A stretch of 64,000 nucleotides of DNA, taken from assembly GCF_013364195.1 (NCBI RefSeq), contig NZ_CP054918.1:4453001-4517000 (forward strand), written 5' to 3'. The translations under genes and the position numbers were made by a program. Below, in pieces: positions 44,665 through 52,071 of the stretch (the stretch's first letter is position 1; each line of letters starts with the position of its first letter). This DNA comes from Streptomyces sp. NA04227. GTDB lineage: Bacteria > Actinomycetota > Actinomycetes > Streptomycetales > Streptomycetaceae. The notes beneath the pieces are model-generated. The model had not been told where the DNA came from. It made no database searches and saw only the letters and a list, made by a program, of their open reading frames with translations.

Positions 44665-45411
44665 ATGCGCGCGCTGCGAATAACGCTGATCGTTCTGACG
44701 GTCTTCGCGGGCCTCTTTGTGGCGGCCGACCTGATCGCCGTCAACTACGCCGAGGGCAAGGCGGCCGAGAAGGTGCGCGTGAACGAGGGTCTGGACAAGG
44801 ACCCGGACGTCTCGATCAAGGGCTTCCCCTTCCTGACGCAGGCGCTGGACGGCACCCTCGACGAGGTCGAGATCGGGATGGACGACTACCGCGCCGAGAA
44901 CCAGAACCCGGACGGCAAGGGCCCCGACACGATCCTGATCAAGAGCCTCGACGCGACCATGCACGAGGTGAAGTTCTCCGACGACTACAGCTCGGCCACC
45001 GCCAAGAGCGCCACCGGCACCGCCACCATCGACTACCCCGAACTCCTCAAGGCCGCCCAGGTCGAGCCCATGGAGCTGGCGCCCGGTGTGACCGCCCATG
45101 TGGTGGGCCTGTCCGACGGCGGCGACGGCCGGATCAAGGTCGAGGTGCGCGCCACGGTGTTCGGCCAGCCGCTGCCCGACCCCCTCTATGTGATGAGCAC
45201 CGCACGCGTCGAGAACGACGTGGTGAAGGTGCACGCCGACGCGCTGCCGAAGATCCCGGTCAAGGTCGCCGAGGGCAAGGTCCGCAGCATCACCGACTTC
45301 CAGCAGCCGATCACCGGCCTGCCCACCGGCATCCACCTGGACAAGGTCGAGGCCGCGAAGGACGGCGTCGAGGTGTCCGTGAAGGGGACCGACGTCCGAC
45401 TGGTGGGCTAG
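44665..45411 (+). CDS. DUF2993 (LmeA-like) phospholipid-binding protein
   Basis: 248 residues from the ATG at 44665 with GGGGGAAAA upstream. One N-terminal TM/signal-anchor segment at about 5-24 is followed by the TULIP-like DUF2993 domain. Typical stretches are VSIKGFPFLTQALDGTLDEV, the acidic DYRAENQN and the C-terminal ITDFQQPITGLPTGIHLDKV. Mycobacterial LmeA binds phospholipids and affects lipomannan synthesis; the Streptomyces member is probably an extracytoplasmic lipid-binding protein. A TAGGCT at 44620-44626 could be a -10 element. Confidence 0.9.
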   Translation: MRALRITLIVLTVFAGLFVAADLIAVNYAEGKAAEKVRVNEGLDKDPDVSIKGFPFLTQALDGTLDEVEIGMDDYRAENQNPDGKGPDTILIKSLDATMHEVKFSDDYSSATAKSATGTATIDYPELLKAAQVEPMELAPGVTAHVVGLSDGGDGRIKVEVRATVFGQPLPDPLYVMSTARVENDVVKVHADALPKIPVKVAEGKVRSITDFQQPITGLPTGIHLDKVEAAKDGVEVSVKGTDVRLVG

Positions 45412-45425
45412 CCCACAACCACTGT

Positions 45426-45460
45426 GTTCGCCGTTCGCCGTTCGCCGTTCGCCGTTCGCT
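45426..45460 (+). repeat. GTTCGCC heptamer repeat
   Basis: Four exact GTTCGCC units at 45426-45453 and a fifth GTTCGCT to 45460, 15 bp past the stop codon of the DUF2993 gene. Confidence 0.9.
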
Positions 45461-45462
45461 GT

Positions 45463-45494
45463 GAGCCGGGCCCGTCTCGTACGGGGCCCGGCTC
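45463..45494 (+). terminator. terminator hairpin
   Basis: GAGCCGGGCCC (45463-45473) pairs with GGGCCCGGCTC (45484-45494), 11 perfect bp with a 10-nt loop, directly after the heptamer repeat. The rest of the 45495-45732 spacer should hold the promoter of the sulfurtransferase operon. Confidence 0.85.
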
Positions 45495-45732
45495 CCTCGT
45501 TTTCACCTGCTCCTGTGCTCCGGTACTCGCCCGTTTCCGCGTACGAAACCTCCAAGCCGTCCGTATCCCGAGACGGTCCCGTCCGCACCTCAGATGTGAA
45601 GCGGATTACGGCGGGCGGCGACCCCGTGGAGGCTTGGCCTCCGCGGGTGGTGGTCTCGAAGTGCGGATGATCGCGTCTCAGTATCCGACACGCCGGTGAC
45701 ACGGCCGCCCGTCCATCCCTACGATCGCACTC

Positions 45733-45840
45733 ATGCAGTGCACCCAGAGCCGTTCCCGTCACCGGGGACAGGCGGACCTCACGAAGCGGCGGGCAGTCGA
45801 CCTGTGTCGCGTCGCCGCCATGCTCTGTCGCACTTTCTGA
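45733..45840 (+). CDS. Cys-containing leader peptide of the sulfurtransferase operon
   Basis: A 35-residue frame from an ATG at 45733 ends RRAVDLCRVAAMLCRTF. This is the recurrent form of actinobacterial sulfur-gene leader peptides (an Arg pair, a hydrophobic core and Cys near the end). Two of the last ten codons are TGT. A 7-bp hairpin begins one base after the stop. In Mycobacterium smegmatis a Cys-rich upstream frame controls a rhodanese/SseC operon by ribosome stalling; the same two genes follow here. The start is uncertain because no ribosome binding site is obvious; an in-frame GTG at 45739 is possible. Confidence 0.7.
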   Translation: MQCTQSRSRHRGQADLTKRRAVDLCRVAAMLCRTF

Positions 45841-45858
45841 GCGGACCGCGAGGTCCGC
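45841..45858 (+). promoter_or_regulatory. attenuator hairpin after the leader peptide
   Basis: GCGGACC (45841-45847) and GGTCCGC (45852-45858) pair perfectly with a GCGA tetraloop, starting immediately after the leader stop codon. A ribosome stalled at the Cys codons would keep it from folding or free an alternative pairing upstream of the sulfurtransferase gene at 46008. Confidence 0.6.
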
Positions 45859-46007
45859 GCCCTCACCGGCCCGCCGCCGTGCTGGCCTTCCCGGTACCCC
45901 CGTACCTCCCCTGTACGCACACCGTCGTGCCCCCCGACCGGGCGCCGACGCCCCGTACACCCTTGTAGCGCACGCCCCGCCGCCCACTGCCCCGGAGGAG
46001 AAGAAGT

Positions 46008-46847
46008 ATGAGCCGCAGCGACGTCCTGGTAGACGCCGACTGGGTCGAGGCCAACCTCGACGACCCGAAGGTTGTCATCGTCGAGGTGGACGAGGACGCC
46101 TCCGCGTACGACACGAACCACATCAAGAACGCCATCAAGATCGACTGGCAGAAGGACCTGCAGGACCCGGTCCGCCGCGACTTCGTGGACCAGGCGGGCT
46201 TCGAGAAGCTGCTGTCCGAGCGCGGCATCGCCAACGACGACCTCGTGGTCCTCTACGGCGGCAACAACAACTGGTTCGCCTCGTACGCCTACTGGTACTT
46301 CAAGCTGTACGGCCACGACTCCGTCAAGCTCCTCGACGGCGGCCGCAAGAAGTGGGAGCTCGACGCCCGCGAGCTCGTCGCCGAGATCCCGTCCCGCCCG
46401 GCCACCGAGTACAAGGCCAAGGCCCAGGACACCTCGATCCGCGCCTTCCGTGACGACGTCGTCGCCGCGATCGGCAAGCAGAACCTGGTCGACGTGCGCT
46501 CGCCCGACGAGTTCAGCGGCAAGCTGCTCGCCCCGGCGCACCTCCCGCAGGAGCAGTCGCAGCGCCCCGGCCACGTCACCGGCGCCCGCAACATCCCGTG
46601 GTCCAAGAACGCCAACGACGACGGCACCTTCAAGTCCGACGAGGAACTCAAGTCCCTCTACGAGGAGGAGAAGGTCGACCTCGGCACCGACACCATCGCG
46701 TACTGCCGCATCGGTGAGCGCTCCGCGCTGACCTGGTTCGTGCTGCACGAGATCCTCGGCGTCCAGAACGTCAAGAACTACGACGGCTCCTGGACCGAGT
46801 ACGGCTCCCTCGTGGGCGTGCCGATCGAGCTCGGCGCCAACAAGTAA
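46008..46847 (+). CDS. cysA: thiosulfate sulfurtransferase (rhodanese)
   Basis: 279 residues from the ATG at 46008 with GGAGGAGAAG upstream. Two rhodanese domains: the first (about 5-120) without a catalytic Cys, the second (about 130-270) with the active loop IAYCRIGERSALTW. It moves sulfane sulfur from thiosulfate to cyanide or a thiol acceptor. Often named SseA or CysA in actinobacteria; this is not the sulfate-permease ATPase of the same symbol. It is followed 41 bp on by sseC, and preceded by a Cys-containing leader frame. Confidence 0.95.
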   Translation: MSRSDVLVDADWVEANLDDPKVVIVEVDEDASAYDTNHIKNAIKIDWQKDLQDPVRRDFVDQAGFEKLLSERGIANDDLVVLYGGNNNWFASYAYWYFKLYGHDSVKLLDGGRKKWELDARELVAEIPSRPATEYKAKAQDTSIRAFRDDVVAAIGKQNLVDVRSPDEFSGKLLAPAHLPQEQSQRPGHVTGARNIPWSKNANDDGTFKSDEELKSLYEEEKVDLGTDTIAYCRIGERSALTWFVLHEILGVQNVKNYDGSWTEYGSLVGVPIELGANK

Positions 46848-46888
46848 TCCGCCGACCCGTACCAACACAGAGAAACGGAAAACCAGAC

Positions 46889-47176
46889 ATGTGTGGAGCG
46901 AAGGCCGGCGGCCCCGACCCCTCGACGATCAAGCCCGGTGAGACCACCATCCAGGGCCAGGTGACCCGCGACGGCGAGCCCGTCACCGGTTACGTCCGCC
47001 TCCTGGACTCGACCGGCGAGTTCACCGCCGAGGTGCCCACCTCGGCGACCGGACAGTTCCGCTTCTACGCGGCCGAGGGCACCTGGACCGTGCGTGCCCT
47101 GGTGCCCGGCGGCACCGCGGACCGTACCGTCGTCGCCCAGACCGGCGGCCTCGCCGAGGTCGCGATCGCGGTCTGA
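46889..47176 (+). CDS. sseC: SseC-like DUF1416 protein
   Basis: 95 residues starting MCGAKAGGPDPSTIKPGETT. The body is a beta-sandwich-like sequence (IQGQVTRDGEPVTGYVRLLD and VRALVPGGTADRTVV), the DUF1416 family. It nearly always follows a rhodanese gene in actinobacteria and is thought to assist sulfur transfer. The Cys at position 2 is conserved in the family as I recall it. It lacks a signal peptide. It ends 20 bp ahead of a strong hairpin. Confidence 0.93.
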   Translation: MCGAKAGGPDPSTIKPGETTIQGQVTRDGEPVTGYVRLLDSTGEFTAEVPTSATGQFRFYAAEGTWTVRALVPGGTADRTVVAQTGGLAEVAIAV

Positions 47177-47196
47177 GACCGGATCCGGGACCGACA

Positions 47197-47220
47197 CCGG
47201 GGCCGCGCGAGCGGCCCCGG
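47197..47220 (+). terminator. terminator hairpin after sseC
   Basis: CCGGGGCCGC (47197-47206) and GCGGCCCCGG (47211-47220) form a perfect 10-bp stem with a GCGA tetraloop, 20 bp after the stop codon. Confidence 0.92.
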
Positions 47221-47314
47221 CAGTGGCCGGGCCTGAGCCCCGCCGCTCACCATCTGGCCGCCCCACGGCGGTCGGGAGCGTGCCCCTCCCCGGAGCACGT
47301 TCCGCAGCACGGTC

Positions 47315-47362
47315 GCAGGGCCGCACCCCAGGGTTGGACGCCTGGCGGGGGTGCGGCCCTGC
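47315..47362. terminator. 15-bp perfect hairpin
   Basis: 47315-47329 and 47348-47362 pair perfectly over 15 bp with an 18-nt loop. It is a second structure between sseC and the DUF3099 gene, and may be a back-up terminator. Confidence 0.8.
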
Positions 47363-47380
47363 GGCATGTCCGCGGGCCGG

Positions 47381-47444
47381 GCCGTAGGACGTGTCAGCCG
47401 TAAGAGGTGTGAGCCGTAAGGTGTGTCGGCCGTGAGACATGTCA
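47381..47444 (+). repeat. 16-bp tandem repeat, four copies
   Basis: Units at 47381-47396, 47397-47412, 47413-47428 and 47429-47444 all begin GCCG(T) and end in GTGT- or ATGT-type triplets. They lie in the leader region of the DUF3099 gene at 47528. Confidence 0.88.
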
Positions 47445-47527
47445 GTGGAACATGCCAATCGAGAGCGGGCCGGACATGTCCGCGCACCGGTCGCGACGCG
47501 GCCGCCGGTCCGCCCTACCCTGGAGAC

Positions 47528-47872
47528 ATGTACGCGCGCAGGCGGCATGTGTACTTCACGATGATGGGGATCTGTCTGACCCTCTTCGTCCTGGCCTGGG
47601 CCCTTGTGTCCAGGTGGTCGACCACGGCCGCCGTCGCCATGTGCGCGGTGGCCATGGTCATCCCGCCGGTGGCCGCGATCGTCGCCAACCGCAAGGGACC
47701 CGAGGACCGCTGGTGGGACGAGGAGCCCGGGCAGCCACGCGGCACCGGCCGCTCCGGCGACACCGCGAAACGCCCCCCGGACTCACCCGACAAACTCCGC
47801 CCCGGCCCCCACCGCGACCCCGAGTCCGAGGCCTGGTGGGAGGAGCTGGACGGCAAGAAGCGCCGCCGCTGA
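47528..47872 (+). CDS. DUF3099 membrane protein
   Basis: 114 residues from the ATG at 47528 (MYARRRHVYFTMMGICLTLF). Two TM segments lie at about 8-29 and 34-54, then a hydrophilic tail with EDRWWDEEPG and EAWWEELDGKK, the usual DUF3099 ending. GGAG is only 2 nt from the ATG, which is short; a start further upstream is possible but the longer N-terminus looks non-coding. Function unknown. Conserved in actinobacteria between the sulfurtransferase genes and the DsrE gene. Confidence 0.85.
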   Translation: MYARRRHVYFTMMGICLTLFVLAWALVSRWSTTAAVAMCAVAMVIPPVAAIVANRKGPEDRWWDEEPGQPRGTGRSGDTAKRPPDSPDKLRPGPHRDPESEAWWEELDGKKRRR

Positions 47873-47972
47873 GTCCGTGAGCAGCCGGTGAGCGGCCCGC
47901 GAGCCCGGGGCCGCCCCTGTCGCCGTTGCGTCCGTCGTGCCGCCCGTCGCTGCCGTCCGCCGTCGCCTCCCG

Positions 47973-48335
47973 TCAGTAGACGAGCGCCTGGGTTCCCTCG
48001 CCGAGCGCCTCCTGTACGAAAACCTGTGCACCCGCAATCCGTACACCCTTGAGTACGTCGTCCTCGGTGATGTCCCGACGGGCCGCGCACTGGGTGCACA
48101 GCGTGACCTTGCCGCCCGCGAGGAGGGAGTCGAGCAGGTCGGGGAGGGGTGCCGCGTGCGGGAGTTCGAACTCGGCGGCCCGGCCGGGCAGCGCGAACCA
48201 CGCCGACTCGCCCGTCAGCCACAGCGAGACGTCGACCCCGCTGGCCACGGCCACCGAGGCCACCGTGAAGGCCTGCGAGCAGCGTTCGGGGGCATCGGCC
48301 CCCGCGGTCACCTTGATTACCAGCTTCTTCGCCAT
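47973..48335 (-). CDS. DsrE-family protein
   Basis: 120 residues from the ATG at 48335 (MAKKLVIKVTAGADAPERCS). The Rossmann-like DsrE/DsrF fold is indicated by VKVTAG, SVAVASGVDVSLWLTGES and VTLCTQCAARRDI. The CxxC pair (LCTQCAAR) and an earlier Cys could carry persulfide sulfur. Given the rhodanese and SseC 1 kb away, a role in sulfur relay is likely but not proven. It is convergent with the DUF3099 gene and divergent from the next small gene. Confidence 0.9.
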   Translation of the reverse strand: MAKKLVIKVTAGADAPERCSQAFTVASVAVASGVDVSLWLTGESAWFALPGRAAEFELPHAAPLPDLLDSLLAGGKVTLCTQCAARRDITEDDVLKGVRIAGAQVFVQEALGEGTQALVY

Positions 48336-48459
48336 GACTCCGCATCGTAGCGACGCCCGTACGGCGGTACCTCGGGAGGAAGGCCGGGGCCCGGCGGATT
48401 AAACTGTCCGCGGATGCAAACGTTCGCCGTGCGACCCCCAGACACTTACGGAGCACCCT

Positions 48460-48561
48460 GTGCTTGAGGCCTTCTTCTCCGCCCTGCTGATCCTGGTCTG
48501 CCTCGCCGTTCTCGGCTTCGCGGGCCTGACGGTCAAGAAGCTGTACCAGGGCCAGCGCTGA
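48460..48561 (+). CDS. 33-aa single-TM membrane peptide
   Basis: GTG at 48460 with GGAG at 6 nt; the frame ends in TGA at 48561. The product begins MLEAFFSALLILVCLAVLGF (GTG read as Met), continues with a single TM segment and ends in a basic VKKLYQGQR tail. It sits 60 bp ahead of the nitrobindin-like gene on the same strand, so cotranscription is likely. Too short for most gene finders. Its function is unknown; single-TM peptides of this size often modulate membrane complexes. Confidence 0.78.
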   Translation: MLEAFFSALLILVCLAVLGFAGLTVKKLYQGQR

Positions 48562-48620
48562 CCGGGCACCCGTAAGATCGGGGTCGAGCCCACAACCGAC
48601 CCAGGGAACGACTGCACCTG

Positions 48621-49193
48621 ATGATCGAGATCCCGTCCGACCTGAACAAGAACCTGGTCCCCCTCGCCTTTCTGCTCGGCGACTGGGCGGGCGCGGGCGT
48701 CTTCGACTTCCCCGGCGCCGAGAAGTGCAACTTCGGCCAGGAAGTCAGCTTCCACCACGACGGCCGGGACTTCCTGGAGTACCGCTCGCACACCTGGGTC
48801 CTGGACTCCGAGGGCAAGAAGGTCGCCCCGCTGGAGTCGGAGTCCGGCTACTGGCGCATCGACGACAACCGCAAGGTCGAGGTCGTCATGGTCCGCGACC
48901 AGGGCATCGTCGAGGTCTGGTACGGCGAACTGGCCGACAAGAAGCCCCAGATCGACCTCGCCACCGACGCCGTGGCCCGCACCTCCGCCTCCGGCCCCTA
49001 CAGCGGCGGCAAGCGCCTGTACGGCTACGTCAACGGCGACCTGATGTGGGTCGGCGAGAAGCAGACCCCCGACGTCACGCTCCGCCCCTACATGTCCGCC
49101 CAGCTCAAGAAGGTCGTCACGCCCGAGGACGTGGCGGCGTGGGCGAAGGACCTGGGGGACCTGCCGGACGACGGGATCGCGTTCTTCAAGTAG
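48621..49193 (+). CDS. nitrobindin-like (DUF1794/UPF0678) beta-barrel protein
   Basis: 190 residues from the ATG at 48621. The barrel signature GDWAGAG near residue 21 is the family GxWxGxG. The closing region reads VTLRPYMSAQLKKV. Nitrobindins bind heme through a His at that place; here it is a Tyr, so heme binding by the usual ligand is doubtful. Family members scavenge nitric oxide or peroxynitrite. No signal peptide. It starts 60 bp after the membrane peptide gene. Confidence 0.9.
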   Translation: MIEIPSDLNKNLVPLAFLLGDWAGAGVFDFPGAEKCNFGQEVSFHHDGRDFLEYRSHTWVLDSEGKKVAPLESESGYWRIDDNRKVEVVMVRDQGIVEVWYGELADKKPQIDLATDAVARTSASGPYSGGKRLYGYVNGDLMWVGEKQTPDVTLRPYMSAQLKKVVTPEDVAAWAKDLGDLPDDGIAFFK

Positions 49194-49309
49194 TACGGGT
49201 ACAGACCCCCGGCCGCGTTGTGTGCGGCCGGGGGTTCGGCGTGCCTCAGGCGGCATGCGGACGGACAGAGGCGGACCTGAGGCGTTCCCCCGCGCTGCGG
49301 CGCACGACC

Positions 49310-49474
49310 TCAATGTCTCGGCAGAGACTCGATGTCCTGCGCCCGCGCGTCCCATTCCAGGCCGCCGCCCGGTGGCCGGAGCTGGAAGAGGCCGCCTTCT
49401 CGGCCCATGACCACGCCGACACGGTCACGGTTGGTGTCGCGAACGGTCTCGCCGACGACGGGAACGTCACTCAT
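49310..49474 (-). CDS. small conserved-type protein, 54 aa
   Basis: ATG at 49474 overlaps the stop codon of the upstream gene by 8 nt. The product, beginning MSDVPVVGETVRDTNRDRVG and ending DIESLPRH, reads like a small beta-barrel (VGVVMGREGGLFQLRPPGGG then LEWDARAQDI). I recall similar small proteins in Streptomyces near XRE regulators, often with an ATP-binding or DUF397 gene. It is the last of a short operon below the XRE gene. Confidence 0.8.
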   Translation of the reverse strand: MSDVPVVGETVRDTNRDRVGVVMGREGGLFQLRPPGGGLEWDARAQDIESLPRH

Positions 49475-49871
49475 GAGCTCGGCCCTGCCCCGCACGGGCG
49501 CCCGGAGCTGTTCCCCCGCCCTCATCGGCCTCCTCGTCTCCATCAAAGTCATCGACGTCATCGAAGTCATCGGCGGTGGGGACGCCGAGCCGCGTGCCCC
49601 GACTGTGCGCGATGCGCAGGGAGTTGCGCAGGGACTCGGCGAGACCGTTCATCAGCCAGGGGAGATCCTCCGTAGGCAACTCGCCATTACGGCACAGTAG
49701 TTCGCGCAGGTAGGCCAAGTACTCGGCCCCGGCGTCCAGTTGTTCGGCCTCCATCTTGTCGGCAAGACGGGACACCACGCCGTTGCCGCCCTCGTCGGGG
49801 ATCAGGTAGCTGGGGCGACCCAGGGAATCGGACCAGGGCAGCAGTCGTACGGGGCGGGCGTGGCTGATCAT
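49467..49871 (-). CDS. hypothetical protein, 134 aa, of the XRE-associated operon
   Basis: ATG at 49871 (MISHARPVRLLPWSDSLGRP) overlaps the stop of a very short frame by ATGA. The middle part is helical (VVSRLADKMEAEQLDAGAEY and LAYLRELLCRNGELPTEDLP) and the C-terminus is a run of Asp/Glu then Gly/Ala (DDFDDVDDFDGDEEADEGGG). No enzymatic motif, TM segment or signal peptide. Position and coupling suggest a partner of the 54-aa protein. Function unknown. Confidence 0.8.
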   Translation of the reverse strand: MISHARPVRLLPWSDSLGRPSYLIPDEGGNGVVSRLADKMEAEQLDAGAEYLAYLRELLCRNGELPTEDLPWLMNGLAESLRNSLRIAHSRGTRLGVPTADDFDDVDDFDGDEEADEGGGTAPGARAGQGRAHE

Positions 49872-49921
49872 GACGGCGCCTCCTCGCGATGCTCGAAGAA
49901 CCAGCCGTTGCCGTGGTTCAC
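49868..49921 (-). CDS. possible very short coupled frame, 17 aa
   Basis: GTG at 49921 with GGGAGG at 8 nt encodes VNHGNGWFFEHREEAPS and its stop overlaps the next ATG (TCATGA). A GTG at 49951 would add ten residues. The good ribosome binding site and the ATGA overlap favour translation, but length makes this uncertain. It could be only a translational coupler. Confidence 0.4.
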   Translation of the reverse strand: MNHGNGWFFEHREEAPS

Positions 49922-50065
49922 GTCGTCAACCTCCCGGGAGCCGATGCTCACCCCCGGACATGCAGCGAGTCGCGGGGGTCTTGTGAGGCCAGACGCTAAA
50001 GCGACCGTACGAGGTGGAACAGTGACGCACTGTGCCACTTTGGGTCGGCGCTGGGACGCTGTGTC

Positions 50066-51280
50066 CTACCCGTCCAGATTGAGACGGTCCGCCAATTCCG
50101 TAACCGGTGAAGTACGGCGCCGCTCGCGGCTGCGCAATTCGGCAACGATGCGCCGTGAGGTGGCGTGGTAACGCATCCATTCCGGCGCGTCGCCCTCCGC
50201 CCGCAACAATGCCTGGGTGGCTGCTTCCTCGTTTCCTACGTCCGTATGGGCCAGGGCCCGGTCTACGTGAAAACGGGCGCGCCAGGTGGGGGGCAAGGTG
50301 TGAAGGTTCGGGACTGAGCGGGCGGTGCGTAGCGCTTCGGTGCTCTCTTCCATTTCGACATAGAAGTTCACCTTCGCGACGCCCATGTTCGCAGGACCGA
50401 AGGGAGTGGCGTAGTCGAGTCGGTCCTCGCCGATTCGCGCGGCTGCCGCACCGGCCATGTTCAACAGCTCGTGTACCGCGGCCTGTTTCTCCTGCCGGAC
50501 CGCCGCTGTCGCCGCTCGCAGGAGCAGAATCCCCCACAGCGCCAGATCTGCCGGATCCGAGTGAAACCCTGGATTCATCAGCTCGGCACGGCTCATCGCC
50601 ACGCGCTCAGCGTCTTCAAGTCTTCCTTGCTTGGTGAAGATCCATGAGAGGCATGAGATCGCCACCACTTCCAGATGGGGGTCGTCGCCCTTGCTCGCGG
50701 CAGCCATTGAACGTTCAAGCGCGGTGAACCCGGCATCTTCCCTGCCGAGAGCCGCCAGGGTGGTGGCAGCTACCTGATACGCCTCGGCGAGAACCGAATA
50801 GGCAGCCGCGGAATCGGCGCCGGTGTGAAAGTGCGCCGCAGCCCTGGCGTCAGTAATGAGCTGCGGCAGCAGAAGACCGATTTCTGCCATACGGCCATCG
50901 CGGCGGATTCGCTCGGTCGATTTCAGAGACCTTCGCAACGCCGCGACACTCGGGGGAGTTTCGGGATCCGGCTCCGATCCGAAGAAGTCGGACACAGGGG
51001 AGATGGCTTGGCGTAGTGCCAGTACGGAGGGCAGCTCGGCTTCGTTGTTCACCTCGAAGGTGACAGGTTGGCCGACCAGTATGGACGGCTCGACGTCCAG
51101 GGCACGGGCCAGCGAATTCAGCGTGGCGAGGCGGGCTGTCTGTCGACGTCCTTGTTCAAGTTTTCGCACGATATCGACGGACAGCCCGGCCCGTTCGGCC
51201 AGTTGTTCCTGCGTCAGCTTGCGCCTGAGCCTCAGCCGGGCGATCCGGTCCCCGATGCCGGTTTCCTCGCGGAACTCCAT
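50066..51280 (-). CDS. XRE-family regulator with TPR-like C-terminal domain
   Basis: 404 residues from the ATG at 51280 with GGGAG at 5 nt. The N-terminal helix-turn-helix (about 10-70) reads IARLRLRRKLTQEQLAERAG, SVDIVRKLEQGRRQTARLAT. The rest is alpha-helical repeats (AYSVLAEAYQVAATTLAALG, ARFHVDRALAHTDVGNEEAA), the tetratricopeptide-type sensing domain of many Streptomyces XRE regulators that work with small DUF397-like partners. It is divergent from the flavoprotein gene. Three small genes follow it on the same strand after a spacer of 115-195 bp. Confidence 0.9.
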   Translation of the reverse strand: MEFREETGIGDRIARLRLRRKLTQEQLAERAGLSVDIVRKLEQGRRQTARLATLNSLARALDVEPSILVGQPVTFEVNNEAELPSVLALRQAISPVSDFFGSEPDPETPPSVAALRRSLKSTERIRRDGRMAEIGLLLPQLITDARAAAHFHTGADSAAAYSVLAEAYQVAATTLAALGREDAGFTALERSMAAASKGDDPHLEVVAISCLSWIFTKQGRLEDAERVAMSRAELMNPGFHSDPADLALWGILLLRAATAAVRQEKQAAVHELLNMAGAAAARIGEDRLDYATPFGPANMGVAKVNFYVEMEESTEALRTARSVPNLHTLPPTWRARFHVDRALAHTDVGNEEAATQALLRAEGDAPEWMRYHATSRRIVAELRSRERRRTSPVTELADRLNLDG

Positions 51281-51422
51281 AGCCACTCCCGCCGGAAGGT
51301 CGTGGCTCCCCAGACTACGCATGGGCCCGGTACCCGCCGAGACCATGCCTCTGCCACACCCTCAAGTCGCCCCTGTACGGACAGAGTTGCGCGAGTTGGG
51401 CACTGCACTGTGGACTCCCGGC

Positions 51423-51974
51423 ATGACGAAGCCGGTTCTGTACCTGATCGCGTGCGCCGCCGGACCCGCGCAGTACGTCGACGAGGGAGTGCGCGCAGCT
51501 CAGGCGGCAGGTTGGGATGTATGTCTGATCCTGACGCCGTCGGCTGCCCGCTGGTGGGAGTCGCGTATCGGCGAGCTGGAGGAGCTGACGGGGCGGCCGG
51601 TGCGCTCGCAGTACAAGTTGCCGTGGGAGTCGGACGCGCTGCCGAAGGCGACGGCGATGCTGGTCGCACCGATGTCGTGCACCACGCTGAACAAGTGGGG
51701 CGCCGGGATCTCGGACACCCTCGCGATCGGGCTGCCGTCGGAGGCCGTGCACATGGGTGTGCCCGTGGTGGCGATGCCGTACTTCAACCAGGCTCAGGGG
51801 GCACAGCCCGCGGTCGCGCGTTCCGTGGCGACACTGCGGGAGCAGGGGGTGGTGGTGCTCGACGGACCGCAAGGGTACGAGTCGCACCCGCCGAAGCAGG
51901 GCGACCCGCGCAGTTTCCCGTGGAGGCGAGCAGTGGATGCGGCGGGACACGCAGTCAGCTCGCGCCCGGTATGA
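51423..51974 (+). CDS. flavoprotein (HFCD / PPC-decarboxylase-like family)
   Basis: 183 residues from the ATG at 51423; an ATG at 51345 would add 26 residues. The Rossmann-like flavin fold begins KPVLYLIACAAGPAQYV, and the conserved AMLVAPMSCTTLNKWGAGIS and LPSEAVHMGVPVVAMPYFNQ match HFCD proteins, which bind FMN and decarboxylate Cys residues. Stand-alone members near XRE regulators occur in many actinobacteria with unknown roles. It is divergent from the XRE gene with a 142-bp spacer. Confidence 0.88.
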   Translation: MTKPVLYLIACAAGPAQYVDEGVRAAQAAGWDVCLILTPSAARWWESRIGELEELTGRPVRSQYKLPWESDALPKATAMLVAPMSCTTLNKWGAGISDTLAIGLPSEAVHMGVPVVAMPYFNQAQGAQPAVARSVATLREQGVVVLDGPQGYESHPPKQGDPRSFPWRRAVDAAGHAVSSRPV

Positions 51975-52003
51975 CGGAAGGCTCTCACCACCCGGTCTGC
52001 ATT

Positions 52004-52032
52004 ACTTTCCGTGACGCTCCGCCACGGAAAGT
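52004..52032. promoter_or_regulatory. 10-bp inverted repeat upstream of nur
   Basis: ACTTTCCGTG (52004-52013) and CACGGAAAGT (52023-52032) are perfectly complementary with a 9-nt spacer. It follows the flavoprotein gene and precedes the presumed nur -10 element (TACACT at 52060-52065), so it may be a terminator or an operator. Confidence 0.6.
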
Positions 52033-52071
52033 CCCTCCGCACCCGAGCGTAGCCCCTTCTACACTGGCCTC

